This document shows positions 7,969 through 16,073 of a stretch of 56,407 bases of DNA, one piece after another. Within the stretch, counting starts at the first letter, position 1. Every line of letters begins with the position of its first letter. Under the pieces are notes generated by a model. The model saw nothing but the letters and a program-made list of their open reading frames with translations. It had not been told where the DNA came from and searched no databases. The DNA lies in the NCBI RefSeq assembly GCF_000377565.1, contig NZ_KB898359.1, positions 1 through 56,407 on the forward strand, read 5' to 3'. The stretch is from Rhizobium sp. 2MFCol3.1. GTDB taxonomy: Bacteria > Pseudomonadota > Alphaproteobacteria > Rhizobiales > Rhizobiaceae. The position numbers and the translations under genes are program-made.

Positions 7969-8241
7969 ATGTTGAAAATCAACCTCGCAGCCATCGCTTT
8001 GGCAGCAGTATCGTCGATGCCGGTGTTCGCGGCGGAAACGATGACGATGGCCAAGTGCGACGATGCATCGATGATGAAGATGCAGGCCCAGGTCGATGGC
8101 ATGAAGGATCCGATGATGAAGGAAAAGAAGGAAATGGCGTCCAAGGAAATGGTGATGGCCCATGATTCCATGAAGGCCAAGAAGATGGACGACTGCAAGA
8201 TGCACATGGATAACGCGATGAAGAGCATGGGCAAGATGTGA
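7969..8241 (+). CDS. Met/Lys-rich small periplasmic protein
   Basis: 90 residues: signal peptide MLKINLAAIALAAVSSMPVF-AA, then a short mature protein that is very rich in Met, Lys and Asp (KCDDASMMKMQAQVDGMKDP, KEMASKEMVMAHDSMKAKKM). Two Cys remain in the mature chain. The start at 7969 has GGAGG upstream. It is third in the operon after the molybdoenzyme (44-base gap) and is followed by a terminator. Exposed methionines could serve as oxidation sink, metal (copper) ligand or substrate of the reductase; the sequence does not decide among these. Confidence 0.8.
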   Translation: MLKINLAAIALAAVSSMPVFAAETMTMAKCDDASMMKMQAQVDGMKDPMMKEKKEMASKEMVMAHDSMKAKKMDDCKMHMDNAMKSMGKM

Positions 8242-8256
8242 CGTTTTAAAAACGAG

Positions 8257-8284
8257 ACAGGCGACCGATCGGGCCGCCTGTTTT
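8257..8284 (+). terminator. Rho-independent terminator of the molybdoenzyme operon
   Basis: Stem ACAGGCG (8257-8263) / CGCCTGT (8275-8281) with an 11-base loop, followed by TTT, 16 bases after the stop codon of the Met-rich protein gene. Confidence 0.7.
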
Positions 8285-8384
8285 GCCCGACTGATCGCCG
8301 ACAGCTCACCCTGGTGCAGTTCGCGGCCAGAAGCGCCCGCGTCGCGGGATGGTTCGACCTCTTAGCCGCCTTCGAACAGGATCC

Positions 8385-8492
8385 CTACACGGGTGGCGGA
8401 GCGATGGTGGGGCCGACGGAAAAGACCAGGTATAGCAATCCTGCGATCGCGATTGCAGTGACGAAAAGGACGATTATTTCTGAGGGACGCAT
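8385..8492 (-). CDS. Possible 35-residue single-pass membrane protein
   Basis: A minus-strand frame reads MRPSEIIVLFVTAIAIAGLL, then YLVFSVGPTIAPPPV and stop. It is almost entirely one hydrophobic helix with a short Pro-rich tail, a common shape for bacterial small membrane proteins. The ribosome site is weak (AGAAG 7-8 bases upstream). It lies in the otherwise empty stretch between the operon terminator and nhaA. Function unknown; could be a chance frame. Confidence 0.4.
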   Translation of the reverse strand: MRPSEIIVLFVTAIAIAGLLYLVFSVGPTIAPPPV

Positions 8493-8722
8493 TGGCGAAC
8501 TTCTATGGGATGAGACGTATGCGCGGCCCGGTTCAGGCTGCTATCGAACAGATACGACGTTTCACGCTACCTCAAGCCTTTGTCAGACCGGGCGGCACCT
8601 GCCGATTTTCCTAGGCAAATCGATCTCCATTCCTTAGTGATGAGACCGGCGTGTGCTGCGTGCGCCGGGGTTTCCCCTGATTGACGGAGACTGAGATCAA
8701 CCTTCGTCGAGGGAGCAAACCC

Positions 8723-9910
8723 GTGTCAAAAAAAATCCAAGGCCGCATCAAGTCCACCCTTCGTCACTTTCTAGATAGCGAGGCGTCGGGCGGCCTGATC
8801 CTCATGGCTGTAGCCGCGCTGGCGATCGTCGTTGCAAACTCTCCCGTCGCCGACTTTTATTTTCACGCCCTGCATGTCTACCTGGGCCCGCTCAATCTGC
8901 GGCACTGGATCAATGATGCCCTGATGAGCGTATTCTTCCTGCTGGTCGGCCTAGAGATCAAGCGCGAGATGCTGGACGGACAACTATCGAGCTGGAGCCG
9001 ACGGATCCTTCCGGGCGCCGCCGCGACGGGCGGAATGGCGCTGCCCGCCCTGATCTACATCGGCTTAAATCTGTCCGACCCAGCGACCTTGCGGGGATGG
9101 GCGATTCCAACCGCGACCGACATAGCTTTCGCTCTCGGCGTCCTCTCCCTTCTCGGCGACAGGGTGCCTGCCTCCTTGAAGATCTTCCTGGCGGCGCTGG
9201 CCATCATCGACGATCTCGGCGCGGTGGTCGTCATCGCCATTTTCTACACTGCAAACATCAACTTCCTTGCATTTGCCGTCGCAGCCGTCTTGATCGGGAA
9301 CCTGATGATCCTGAACCGGTCCGGCGTGAAGAACATCTGGGCCTATCTCGGGCTCGGGGTTCTTCTGTGGATAGCCGTCTTCCTGTCCGGGATTCACGCC
9401 ACGCTCGCGGGCGTCGTCCTGGCGCTTGCCATTCCGTTGAAAGTCACCCCCGGCGCGCCCGAAGCTTCGCACGAGGACTCTCCGCTCCACAAACTGGAGC
9501 ACGCACTCCAGAAGCCGGTGGCTTTCTTCATCGTTCCGGTTTTCGGTTTTGCCAATGCCGGCGTCTCCTTCGCGGGCGCGTCGGCAAGCGTGCTGGCGGA
9601 GCCAGTGACCATTGGCGTTGCTGCCGGCCTGTTCTTCGGGAAGCTTGCGGGTGTGCTTGGAACGGTCGCGCTTCTGGTCAAGTCCGGGTTGGCGCACCTA
9701 CCTGCGCGAGCCACCTGGCCTCAGATGACGGGCGTATCGCTGCTCTGCGGCATTGGCTTCACGATGAGCCTGTTCATCGGACTGCTGGCCTTCCCGGATG
9801 CGTCATCTCAGGATCATGTGAAGATCGGGATCCTTGCGGGCTCGCTCGCCTCGGGCGTGGCCGGGGCCGCCGTTCTGGTGGCGTCGGCCCGGAGAAGACC
9901 ACTGGCGTAG
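8723..9910 (+). CDS. nhaA: Na+/H+ antiporter NhaA
   Basis: 395 residues from the GTG at 8723 (GAGGGA upstream; the frame also offers TTG at 8681). About twelve membrane segments. Typical NhaA blocks: SEASGGLILMAVAALAIVVA near the N-terminus, HWINDALMSVFFLLVGLEIK, WAIPTATDIAFALGVLSLLG, and FLAALAIIDDLGAVVVIAIF holding the adjacent aspartates that bind and release Na+ and H+; then LCGIGFTMSLFIGLLAF. NhaA exports Na+ in exchange for protons at the inner membrane and supports salt and alkaline tolerance. It is monocistronic with a ~340-base upstream region. Confidence 0.95.
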   Translation: MSKKIQGRIKSTLRHFLDSEASGGLILMAVAALAIVVANSPVADFYFHALHVYLGPLNLRHWINDALMSVFFLLVGLEIKREMLDGQLSSWSRRILPGAAATGGMALPALIYIGLNLSDPATLRGWAIPTATDIAFALGVLSLLGDRVPASLKIFLAALAIIDDLGAVVVIAIFYTANINFLAFAVAAVLIGNLMILNRSGVKNIWAYLGLGVLLWIAVFLSGIHATLAGVVLALAIPLKVTPGAPEASHEDSPLHKLEHALQKPVAFFIVPVFGFANAGVSFAGASASVLAEPVTIGVAAGLFFGKLAGVLGTVALLVKSGLAHLPARATWPQMTGVSLLCGIGFTMSLFIGLLAFPDASSQDHVKIGILAGSLASGVAGAAVLVASARRRPLA

Positions 9911-9940
9911 ACCCGCAGACGTCACAAGGTTCGATCGGCG

Positions 9941-10204
9941 TCACGTCCGGGACGCGAGCAGTTCTTTTAGTTTGCTCCTATCGGTCACGCCGATCTGAAG
10001 CCACTTCAGCAACTCGCGCGCGACGTCCCGCCCTTCCTCGCTGCCGGATCGATCGCCTTCGTCAGGCAGTAGTTCTTCACCAGGGTCTACATCATCGAAA
10101 CGACGTCTGGCCCAAGGGATGGCGATCCCCCTTCGAATGCGCTGACCATAGCGTCCTCCGTGGTCCGGGACGCGCGATCCTAGCCAGATCCTGCGCCTTT
10201 TCAA
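9941..10204 (-). CDS. Hypothetical acidic protein, weakly supported
   Basis: An 87-residue frame with a basic N-terminal third and an acidic C-terminal part (DVDPGEELLPDEGDRSGSEE, then ARELLKWLQIGVTDRSKLKE). The second half reads like a real small helical protein; the first half (RRRIWLGSRVPDHGGRYGQR) does not, so the true start may be further downstream. No family recognised. Confidence 0.35.
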   Translation of the reverse strand: MKRRRIWLGSRVPDHGGRYGQRIRRGIAIPWARRRFDDVDPGEELLPDEGDRSGSEEGRDVARELLKWLQIGVTDRSKLKELLASRT

Positions 10205-10276
10205 TTGTTGGGGGGTGATTTTCAGGCACCTTTGGCGTTAGAAGGCTTCATAACCTGCGCACGTATCGAGTCCGTC

Positions 10277-11632
10277 ATGCCAAGCCGTTACCGCTATTCC
10301 AAGCTCTTTCGCCGCTCCCGCGTGATCTGGGGTTCGTTTTCGCTCTGGAAACCACGGCTGGTATTCTGGTGTGGGGCGCTCGCGATCGGCGTGATCAGCG
10401 TCGGGTTCGCCAAGCTCGCTGATCTGGCGCAACATGCATTCGAAACCCTCACCTCCGCAGGTGAATGGACATTTCTCCTGCCCCTGGTGCTGACGCCCGC
10501 CGGCTTCATCCTATCAGCCTATCTCGCCGCAACCCTGTTTCCAAACTCGGGCGGCAGCGGCATTCCGCAGGCGATTGCCGCCCGGCACTTGCACGATACC
10601 GAAGACCGAACGCGGCTGCTATCGCTGAAAATCGCCTTCGGCAAGATTGTGCTGACGGTGCTCGGATTGTTTTCCGGCGCCTCGATCGGCCGCGAGGGGC
10701 CGACGGTGCAGGTCGGCGCGTCGATCATGCTGGCGGTCGCCCGCTTCGGCGGCATGGCGCAGGCGCGCGGACTGATCCTTGCCGGTTCTGCAGCCGGTAT
10801 CGCCGCCGCCTTCAACACGCCGCTCGCCGGTATCGTCTTTGCCATCGAAGAGATGAGCCGGACCTATGAATCGCGAGCTAACGGGCTAGTGCTGACCGCT
10901 GTCATCCTGTCTGGTCTGGCAGCACTCGGGCTTTCCGGCAGCTACAATTATTTCGGCATGGCGTCTGCTGCGCCGACCGAGCTTCGCGACTGGGGACTTG
11001 TGCTGATCTGCGGCGTTGGCGGCGGTGCTCTTGGGGCGGCCTTCAGCGGCTTTGCGCTGCATTTCGGCCAGAAGATTCGCCGGTGGGCGCAACCGCATCC
11101 GCTGAAACGGATGTTAGCGCTCGCAGGCGTCTGCGGACTGGCAATCGCCGTGATTGGCATCGCATCCGGCGGCACGACCTTCGGCACCGGTTACGACCAG
11201 GCGCGCGGTGCGGTCGAAGGCAACGCTCTTCCGCTGCTGTTCTTTGTCGAGAAGCTTGCAGCCAGCTTCCTGTCGATGCTGTCAGGCATCCCAGGCGGCA
11301 TATTCGCGCCGTCTCTTGCGGTCGGCGCCGGGTTCGGCAGCACCGTCGGCTCTCTGCTCGGCACCAGCATCGCCCTTGCGGCGATCCTCGGCATGGCTGG
11401 GTACTTCGCTGGTGTGGTGCAGGCGCCGATGACGGCCTTCGTAATCATCCTGGAAATGACCGGCGACCACCAGGCCGTCATCCCGATCATGGCGGTCTCG
11501 ATGATCGGCTATGTCACCTCGCGTGTACTCTCGCGCGAGCCGCTCTATCATGGCCTGTCACGCGTTTTTGTCGCGGCGGCGATCCGGGCGCGGCGTGCCG
11601 CGGATAAAGAACCGGAACCAACTCGAACCTGA
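10277..11632 (+). CDS. ClC-family chloride channel/transporter
   Basis: 451 residues from ATG 10277; the frame is open from 10205. All three ClC selectivity-filter blocks are present: GSGIPQA (about residue 93), GREGPTVQVG (about 138) and GIPGGIFAPSLAVGAGFG (about 336). The Glu of GREGP is the gating/proton glutamate of ClC exchangers. Ten or more hydrophobic helices give the usual inner-membrane fold. There is no C-terminal CBS domain. It likely moves Cl- (or another anion) in exchange for protons. With nhaA upstream it forms an ion-homeostasis pair, but the two are separate transcripts. Confidence 0.92.
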   Translation: MPSRYRYSKLFRRSRVIWGSFSLWKPRLVFWCGALAIGVISVGFAKLADLAQHAFETLTSAGEWTFLLPLVLTPAGFILSAYLAATLFPNSGGSGIPQAIAARHLHDTEDRTRLLSLKIAFGKIVLTVLGLFSGASIGREGPTVQVGASIMLAVARFGGMAQARGLILAGSAAGIAAAFNTPLAGIVFAIEEMSRTYESRANGLVLTAVILSGLAALGLSGSYNYFGMASAAPTELRDWGLVLICGVGGGALGAAFSGFALHFGQKIRRWAQPHPLKRMLALAGVCGLAIAVIGIASGGTTFGTGYDQARGAVEGNALPLLFFVEKLAASFLSMLSGIPGGIFAPSLAVGAGFGSTVGSLLGTSIALAAILGMAGYFAGVVQAPMTAFVIILEMTGDHQAVIPIMAVSMIGYVTSRVLSREPLYHGLSRVFVAAAIRARRAADKEPEPTRT

Positions 11633-11644
11633 CACAGACAGCCC

Positions 11645-11848
11645 ATGATGATGCGGGACTATTCCACTGACCGGTATTCTACTCGCCGCGAACATGACGG
11701 CTCCTGGACGATCTTCGATCTGTTCACCGGGTTTGCGGCGGACTACCACGGACGTCCGACGACACTGATGGACGAGGACGGATCGAAGTCCCTTTGCATC
11801 GTCATGAATGCACTCGACAAGCACCGGCGGCGACAGACCTCGAAATAG
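11645..11848 (+). CDS. Small uncharacterised protein, paralogue of 14617-14877
   Basis: 67 residues containing SWTIFDLFTGFAADYHGRPT, then a block LCIVMNALDKHRRR. The same two blocks (TVFDIFTGWPADYDGR and LCAVVNALDKNRRR) occur in the minus-strand gene at 14617-14877, so this is a small protein family with two copies here. Soluble, no signal peptide. It starts 13 bases after the ClC stop and could be cotranscribed with it. Function unknown. Confidence 0.65.
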   Translation: MMMRDYSTDRYSTRREHDGSWTIFDLFTGFAADYHGRPTTLMDEDGSKSLCIVMNALDKHRRRQTSK

Positions 11849-11898
11849 CGTTCGCAATGCCTTCGGGAGCGACGCAGGCTCATATGGAGGAGCGCACC

Positions 11899-12294
11899 AT
11901 GGAGACAGTGAAACGAGAAGCCAGTTGTTCCTGCGGCCAGCTTTCGATCACGGCCGAGGGAGACCCAGTTAAGGTCTCCGTTTGCCACTGCCGGGCATGC
12001 CAGCGCCGCACGGGCAGCGCATTTGGAGTGGCGGTCTTCTTCGATCGGAAAAAGGTGGCGGTTTCCGGAGCCTCGAACAGTTACATAAGGTCGGGTGACA
12101 GCGGGAGATCGATCGAATTTAGGTTCTGTCCGGACTGCGGGTCGACGGTCTATTGGATGCCGGAATTCCGGGAGAATCTCCTCGCGGTCGCCTTGGGATG
12201 CTTTGAAGAGCCGTCGTGCTTGGTTCCGACGCAATGTGTCTACGAGGAAAGTCGAATGCGATGGGTGGCCTTCGAGCTGCCCAGCGGAGACTGA
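11899..12294 (+). CDS. GFA / CENP-V domain protein
   Basis: 131 residues. The N-terminus has the zinc-binding pattern of the GFA (glutathione-dependent formaldehyde-activating enzyme-like) family: CSCGQLSI, then CHCRACQRRTGSAFG, and later FCPDCGSTVYW. Residues after this follow the family (VALGCFEEPS). The beta-sandwich binds structural zinc; a few members bind S-hydroxymethylglutathione, but most have no proven substrate. Start at 11899 chosen for the GGAGG 8-9 bases upstream; an in-frame ATG at 11884 is an alternative. Confidence 0.85.
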   Translation: METVKREASCSCGQLSITAEGDPVKVSVCHCRACQRRTGSAFGVAVFFDRKKVAVSGASNSYIRSGDSGRSIEFRFCPDCGSTVYWMPEFRENLLAVALGCFEEPSCLVPTQCVYEESRMRWVAFELPSGD

Positions 12295-12390
12295 CATTCC
12301 AAAGAGTTCTTGATTGCCGCCCAGCTCCGCTTGACCACGCAGCGCGGGCCGCTCGCGGTATTGTCATTTTCCTCAGGTCAAGAAATGATT

Positions 12391-12409
12391 AATATCATGG
12401 TATGATATT
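12391..12409. promoter_or_regulatory. MarR-type operator, site 1 (perfect 19-bp palindrome)
   Basis: AATATCAT-GGT-ATGATATT, perfect 8-bp arms. It contains ATATCA-N5-TGATAT, the same element found at 15010, 15537, 17019 and 18176. It overlaps the ATG at 12402, so binding there would block transcription or initiation of that gene. Confidence 0.7.
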
Positions 12410-12716
12410 CTCAGCCACCGCGGTAGCCCTGAAGCTCATCGGGTTCGTAAGACCTGCCTTCCGTCGGCCTCCAGACGCCCCGATCGACGCCTATGAGCTT
12501 GTGGCTGTGAGCATTCTTCTTGACGAGTGGTGCAGGCGTTGGTCAGTCAACCAAGGCGATCCGAAGGCCTATGCCACAATTGCTAGGATCGTCAGGCTCC
12601 GAGGGGCTGGACGAACCATTGAGGAGGTGCGGTCCGAGGTTCTCTCGGAAGGCTCGACAGACGCCGAAAACATGGGAAATGGGGAAACAGATGCAGAAAT
12701 TCGACCTGGTGGATAA
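12402..12716 (+). CDS. Small hypothetical protein under MarR-type operator
   Basis: Up to 104 residues. The central part (DAYELVAVSILLDEWCRRWS, then KAYATIARIVRLRGAGRTIE) reads as helical soluble protein; no family recognised. The operator covers the first ATG, so translation may begin further downstream and the listed start is uncertain. The 3' end overlaps the next small gene by 26 bases, suggesting an operon. Confidence 0.45.
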   Translation: MIFSATAVALKLIGFVRPAFRRPPDAPIDAYELVAVSILLDEWCRRWSVNQGDPKAYATIARIVRLRGAGRTIEEVRSEVLSEGSTDAENMGNGETDAEIRPGG

Positions 12717-12951
12717 TGAAACCGCCTTGAGCTATCCAGGGCACGTAATCATTGTTGCTGGCGACAAAGCCGGGATCACTGGCGAACTGGCGCTCAGAGG
12801 CCAATCTCATCCAAGCCAAGCGGAGCCACTCGAAGTGGCTATCCACCAAGCCTTGCTGGTAAAGCAGAGAGACGCATTGCCAATTGCGGTGAAGGACGAT
12901 CTCGGGCTTTGGCCAGCGAGGCTCGGAGAACTTGTTCCCTGGACCCCTTAA
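12691..12951 (+). CDS. Small hypothetical protein
   Basis: 86 residues from the ATG at 12691, preceded by GGGG 7 bases upstream. It reads MQKFDLVDNETALSYPGHVI, then IVAGDKAGITGELALRGQS, with a balanced soluble composition and no signal or membrane segment. Not recognised. It overlaps the preceding gene, so both are probably controlled by the operator at 12391. Confidence 0.5.
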   Translation: MQKFDLVDNETALSYPGHVIIVAGDKAGITGELALRGQSHPSQAEPLEVAIHQALLVKQRDALPIAVKDDLGLWPARLGELVPWTP

Positions 12952-13261
12952 ACGAGGCTACAGGAGGTGACGGCGATCAAAGCGGGCAAGTCCGCAAGAC
13001 ACCCGTCAGTCAGTCAACCATCGCAGAGGACGACGCGTTAATCTTTATGACGCCAACCCGACGCGGGTCCCTGTCCGCAGCGTGGCGAGATCGTCTTCCG
13101 ATCAATAGCAGACCTTGTTGAGTGGAGCGCGGCAGTACAAGCATTTCGCGGACGTGGTCTTCAGACTCTACTGCCTAGTAGCGCAACCACTGAAGTTCCC
13201 CATTGAGAGTGCGTGGTCCCTCCTCGCTCTCCAGTCTTATCAAATCTCCTCGCTCTACCAC
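12952..13261. other. Intergenic stretch, no gene seen
   Basis: No frame with a credible start or composition, and no strong hairpin or repeat. It separates a plus-strand small gene from the 3' end of the DUF2254 gene on the minus strand. Confidence 0.5.
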
Positions 13262-14533
13262 TCAACTTAGCTTGTGGTCAGCTGTGATGGCGGCGGCAGC
13301 GGCCTGCAGTCTCTCCATGTCGGCCTCGATCCGCAATACCGCGGCCGCACGATCGAGTGCCTCCTTCGAATGTCGCACGGCGTTCGCGTGGAACTCCTCG
13401 CTGAGTTTCGATAGCATTGCGAGGGTCTTTTGAAGTCGGAGTCCGACTTCGACAAGGCCCGCGCCGTCGCGGGCGATTGGGGTGAACAGGTCGTCAAACA
13501 GGTCGGCGGCCGAAAGCGTCGCAACATGGAGCCGGGGATAGAGGATCTCGTCAGGTGCCTCGCTGTTCGCGTCATGCCACGCGCATAGGATCCGCATCGC
13601 GCGCGAGATGACGTCAATGGCGGTTCCCGGATCGTTGACGGCAGGAGACAAAGCGCGCGACGCGATCTCAGTCAATACCGACGCTCCGAACCGCGGGTCT
13701 TGATCGAAGGAGCGGACGTCGCCGATCGAAAAGCAGGCACCGGCCCGATCCAGAACATCCTCGCCGACGGCTCCTCGCAGCCATCCAAGCGGCTGGACGG
13801 GCGAGGCCAGCTTGCCAGGTATCGCCACGATGACCAGCTCGCACTTGCTCTCGTCGGCGATCTTTGCGAGCGCCTCTGCATCCACGTGCTGCACGTAGCC
13901 GATCTCGTCTGCGAAAAACGGTGTGTCGTCGGTCCGTGGCTCACGACTATCTCGTTCGAGCGCCCTTCCACCGAGGTTCGGGGATTTCCGCCAGGCCTTG
14001 ACGGCGTCGAGCGTCGCCTCCTCCACACGGCGGGTCGTCTCTGTCACCCGGCCCAGCCTGGACAGGTGGTCGATCCATCTCAACAGAGTCACCACGATGA
14101 GCACGATGACGGCGATCGTAACAACGAAGAGCACCAGCCGGCCCTGCTCGCCATAAGCGCCGGTCGTCAGCGCGATAATGCCGACAAGGCTGAACAGGAA
14201 CGAGCCGACGAAGGTCGCCAGCACGTTCTGTGTCGTGCTGTCCTCCATGACGAGCCGGGTTGCGCGAGGCGTGACGTTGGTTGTCGCTGCGGAATAGGCC
14301 GAGACCATCGTACTCAGGGAGAAAGTCGTGACGGTGAGCATGCTCGAGGCGATGATGCCAAGGATGTTGTCGACAGAATCCGCGCCAATCTTCGTCGACA
14401 GGTCCGCCGGAATATAGGGTGTGACGACGATCGCCAGGAGGGCGGTTGCAACTGCCGCGAGGGAGAACAGCGTCGCCCTGAACCAGATCCGCCGCGCCAG
14501 AACCGATATCGACCAAATCAAGCGCGAGCTCAT
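13262..14533 (-). CDS. DUF2254 membrane protein
   Basis: 423 residues. Four N-terminal membrane helices: ~18-42 (FRATLFSLAAVATALLAIVV), ~58-80 (ILGIIASSMLTVTTFSLSTM), ~105-125 (LATFVGSFLFSLVGIIALTT) and ~131-152 (LVLFVVTIAVIVLIVVTLLR), followed by a large soluble domain with the DUF2254 signature GASVLTEIASRALSPAVNDP and the block GYVQHVDAEAL. DUF2254 proteins are predicted inner-membrane proteins of unknown function, frequent in rhizobia. The full-length family pattern is intact. It is read alone on the minus strand. Confidence 0.88.
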   Translation of the reverse strand: MSSRLIWSISVLARRIWFRATLFSLAAVATALLAIVVTPYIPADLSTKIGADSVDNILGIIASSMLTVTTFSLSTMVSAYSAATTNVTPRATRLVMEDSTTQNVLATFVGSFLFSLVGIIALTTGAYGEQGRLVLFVVTIAVIVLIVVTLLRWIDHLSRLGRVTETTRRVEEATLDAVKAWRKSPNLGGRALERDSREPRTDDTPFFADEIGYVQHVDAEALAKIADESKCELVIVAIPGKLASPVQPLGWLRGAVGEDVLDRAGACFSIGDVRSFDQDPRFGASVLTEIASRALSPAVNDPGTAIDVISRAMRILCAWHDANSEAPDEILYPRLHVATLSAADLFDDLFTPIARDGAGLVEVGLRLQKTLAMLSKLSEEFHANAVRHSKEALDRAAAVLRIEADMERLQAAAAAITADHKLS

Positions 14534-14616
14534 GGTGTCCCCTTCTTCTAGACAAGGTCAAATAGCTTCAGGGCATGGAAAGGCAATCGCGCGAACGCTT
14601 CGGGTCTGAAATCGAG

Positions 14617-14877
14617 CTAGAAAGAATCGCCTCGGCGGCTCGGCGTCCTGCGGCGGTTCTTGTCCAACGCGTTTACGACCGCGCAAAGGCTATCGGCGAC
14701 GCCCTGCTCCAGTCCGTCGAGAAACCGTCCGTCGTAATCCGCTGGCCAGCCGGTGAAGATGTCGAACACCGTCCGCGTGCCATCCCCTTCGAGACGTACG
14801 CCGAAACGATTGGTCTCATATGGCTGCGTTGCGGGCCTGCGATTACCAAACACGATGTAATTTTCTCGCTGCGTCAC
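14617..14877 (-). CDS. Small uncharacterised protein, paralogue of 11645-11848
   Basis: 86 residues with RTVFDIFTGWPADYDGRFLD and SLCAVVNALDKNRRRTPS. These blocks align with the gene at 11645-11848 at the same spacing; the N-terminal 25 residues (NYIVFGNRRPATQPYETNRF) are unique to this copy. No motif of known function. The two copies 3 kb apart argue that both are real genes. Confidence 0.65.
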   Translation of the reverse strand: MTQRENYIVFGNRRPATQPYETNRFGVRLEGDGTRTVFDIFTGWPADYDGRFLDGLEQGVADSLCAVVNALDKNRRRTPSRRGDSF

Positions 14878-14906
14878 GAAATAGGCACAGTCTTTTTGCC
14901 AGCATC

Positions 14907-14992
14907 AGGAGAATATGGTCCGCGAGTGATCAGCCGACGCCGGTGCTTTTGCACCGTCTCCCGCATCGGCCGCACTCGCGAACCGTTCTCCT
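14907..14992. repeat. 86-nt imperfect inverted repeat with nested hairpin
   Basis: Outer arms 14907-14928 (AGGAGAATATGGTCCGCGAG...) and 14973-14992 pair over about 20 positions with two extra bases and one mismatch. Inside, GCCGA / TCGGC can pair, enclosing a perfect CGGTGC-TTTT-GCACCG hairpin. The whole forms one long cruciform or RNA stem. It lies between the 14617-14877 gene and the marR operator. It could be a small palindromic mobile element (RPE/RIME/MITE type) or a structured leader. Confidence 0.55.
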
Positions 14993-15009
14993 AGCGTGGT
15001 TCGTTATTT

Positions 15010-15026
15010 ATATCACATCATGATAT
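15010..15026. promoter_or_regulatory. MarR-type operator, site 2 (marR autoregulation)
   Basis: ATATCA-CATCA-TGATAT, perfect 6-bp arms with 5-base spacer, 18 bases before the marR ATG. Its place suggests autoregulation. Confidence 0.75.
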
Positions 15027-15043
15027 TTTGGAAGGACTAAAGA

Positions 15044-15484
15044 ATGCCTCGATCGGGACGCCGGAATTCCGGCCTGGCTGACGAAGTCTTTGATGGCCTC
15101 GCAGGATTCCGGCTCGCGATGCGGCGATTCCTGTCGTTCAGTGAGGCGGCGCTCGCCGAGGCTGGCGTGACCTCTCATCAATATCAGGTTCTTCTCGTCG
15201 TCCGGACGGCGCCCGGCCGGCAGATCAAGGTTCGCGATCTCGCGGAACAGATGCTGATGCACCACCACGGCGCGGTCCAGCTCGTTGACCGCATGTGTTC
15301 GGCAGGTCTTGCGGAGCGCATCCCTGCGGAAGACGACAAGCGAAGCGTGCTGATCGGCATGACGGCGAAGGGCGAGACCATTCTTGGAGCTCTGGCGAAA
15401 ATCCATGTCGAAGGCATGCTCGAGAACGAGCCACTATTGGCGGAATCCCTCTCGCGACTGCGACAGGTGACTGAGCTCGCTTGA
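15044..15484 (+). CDS. MarR-family transcriptional regulator
   Basis: 146 residues with the MarR winged-helix layout: dimerisation helices at both ends, recognition region VRDLAEQMLMHHHGAVQLVD (about residues 63-82) and the wing around RIPAEDDKRSVLIGMTAKGE, where the D-x-R pair (DDKR) and GxTxxG are family hallmarks. GGAAG precedes the ATG by 8-9 bases. MarR proteins are dimeric repressors released by small ligands or oxidation. A palindrome of MarR size sits directly upstream and recurs before four other small genes nearby, so this is the likely regulator of that set. Confidence 0.9.
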   Translation: MPRSGRRNSGLADEVFDGLAGFRLAMRRFLSFSEAALAEAGVTSHQYQVLLVVRTAPGRQIKVRDLAEQMLMHHHGAVQLVDRMCSAGLAERIPAEDDKRSVLIGMTAKGETILGALAKIHVEGMLENEPLLAESLSRLRQVTELA

Positions 15485-15515
15485 CCGGCGTCACTATTTT
15501 TTGATCATAGCGTCC

Positions 15516-15553
15516 TTGACCTCTCAACCTGATTTTGTATCATGTCATGATAT
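15516..15553 (+). promoter_or_regulatory. Sigma-70 promoter overlapped by MarR-type operator, site 3
   Basis: TTGACC (15516-15521), 16-base spacer, TATCAT (15538-15543) as -10. The -10 lies in the operator TATCA-TGTCA-TGATAT (15538-15553; one outer base at 15537 differs from the perfect form). A bound repressor would block RNA polymerase. Confidence 0.65.
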
Positions 15554-15572
15554 AAACCAGAGGAGAACAGCT

Positions 15573-15989
15573 ATGCAAAACGGCGAAAGTGGCTGGTCGG
15601 CATACCGGCCTTCCAAGACACTTTGGGGTTGGTCGATTGTTGGCGCCTCCGCCTTGACGATGGTGCTCGGCTTCACCTGGGGCGGCTGGACGACATCAGG
15701 CAGGGCTAACGTCATGACCGAGATTGCCGTCCGCGACGCGAAAGCTGATCTGGTCGCAAGCATCTGCGTCCATAACTTCGTGAGCGCGAGCGATGCACAG
15801 GAAAACCTGAAGGCCCTGCAGGCGAAGTCCTCGTGGCAGCGCGACGATTTCATCACCGAAGGCGGCTGGGCGACGGTCGCGGGCATCGACGGAACCGTCA
15901 CAAATGCGGCCGACACCTGCGCTGACCAGCTCGTCAAGATGAAGGAACTGCCGCGATCGGGAGGAGATGCGCCAGTAACCGACAGTTAG
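15573..15989 (+). CDS. Membrane-anchored hypothetical protein
   Basis: 138 residues. One N-terminal membrane helix (WGWSIVGASALTMVLGFTWG, residues ~18-37) anchors a periplasmic domain with two Cys (ASICVHNF and ADTCADQLVKMK), possibly a disulfide. Start at 15573 has AGGAGA upstream. No family recognised, though the layout TM plus MTEIAVRDAKADLVASICV is typical of rhizobial hypothetical membrane proteins. The operator and promoter at 15516-15553 put it in the MarR set; a terminator follows. Confidence 0.7.
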   Translation: MQNGESGWSAYRPSKTLWGWSIVGASALTMVLGFTWGGWTTSGRANVMTEIAVRDAKADLVASICVHNFVSASDAQENLKALQAKSSWQRDDFITEGGWATVAGIDGTVTNAADTCADQLVKMKELPRSGGDAPVTDS

Positions 15990-16027
15990 GCTTCGACCAG
16001 GCGTGATGAGATACCTGGTTGGCGCGA

Positions 16028-16064
16028 GGCCCGTCCGAAATGATTTCGGGCGGGCCATTTCTTT
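16028..16064 (+). terminator. Strong rho-independent terminator, probably bidirectional
   Basis: 13-bp stem GGCCCGTCCGAAA / TTTCGGGCGGGCC (one G-T wobble) with loop TGA, then ATTTCTTT. It lies between the convergent genes ending at 15989 and 16074. Confidence 0.8.
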
Positions 16065-16073
16065 GAAACAGCC

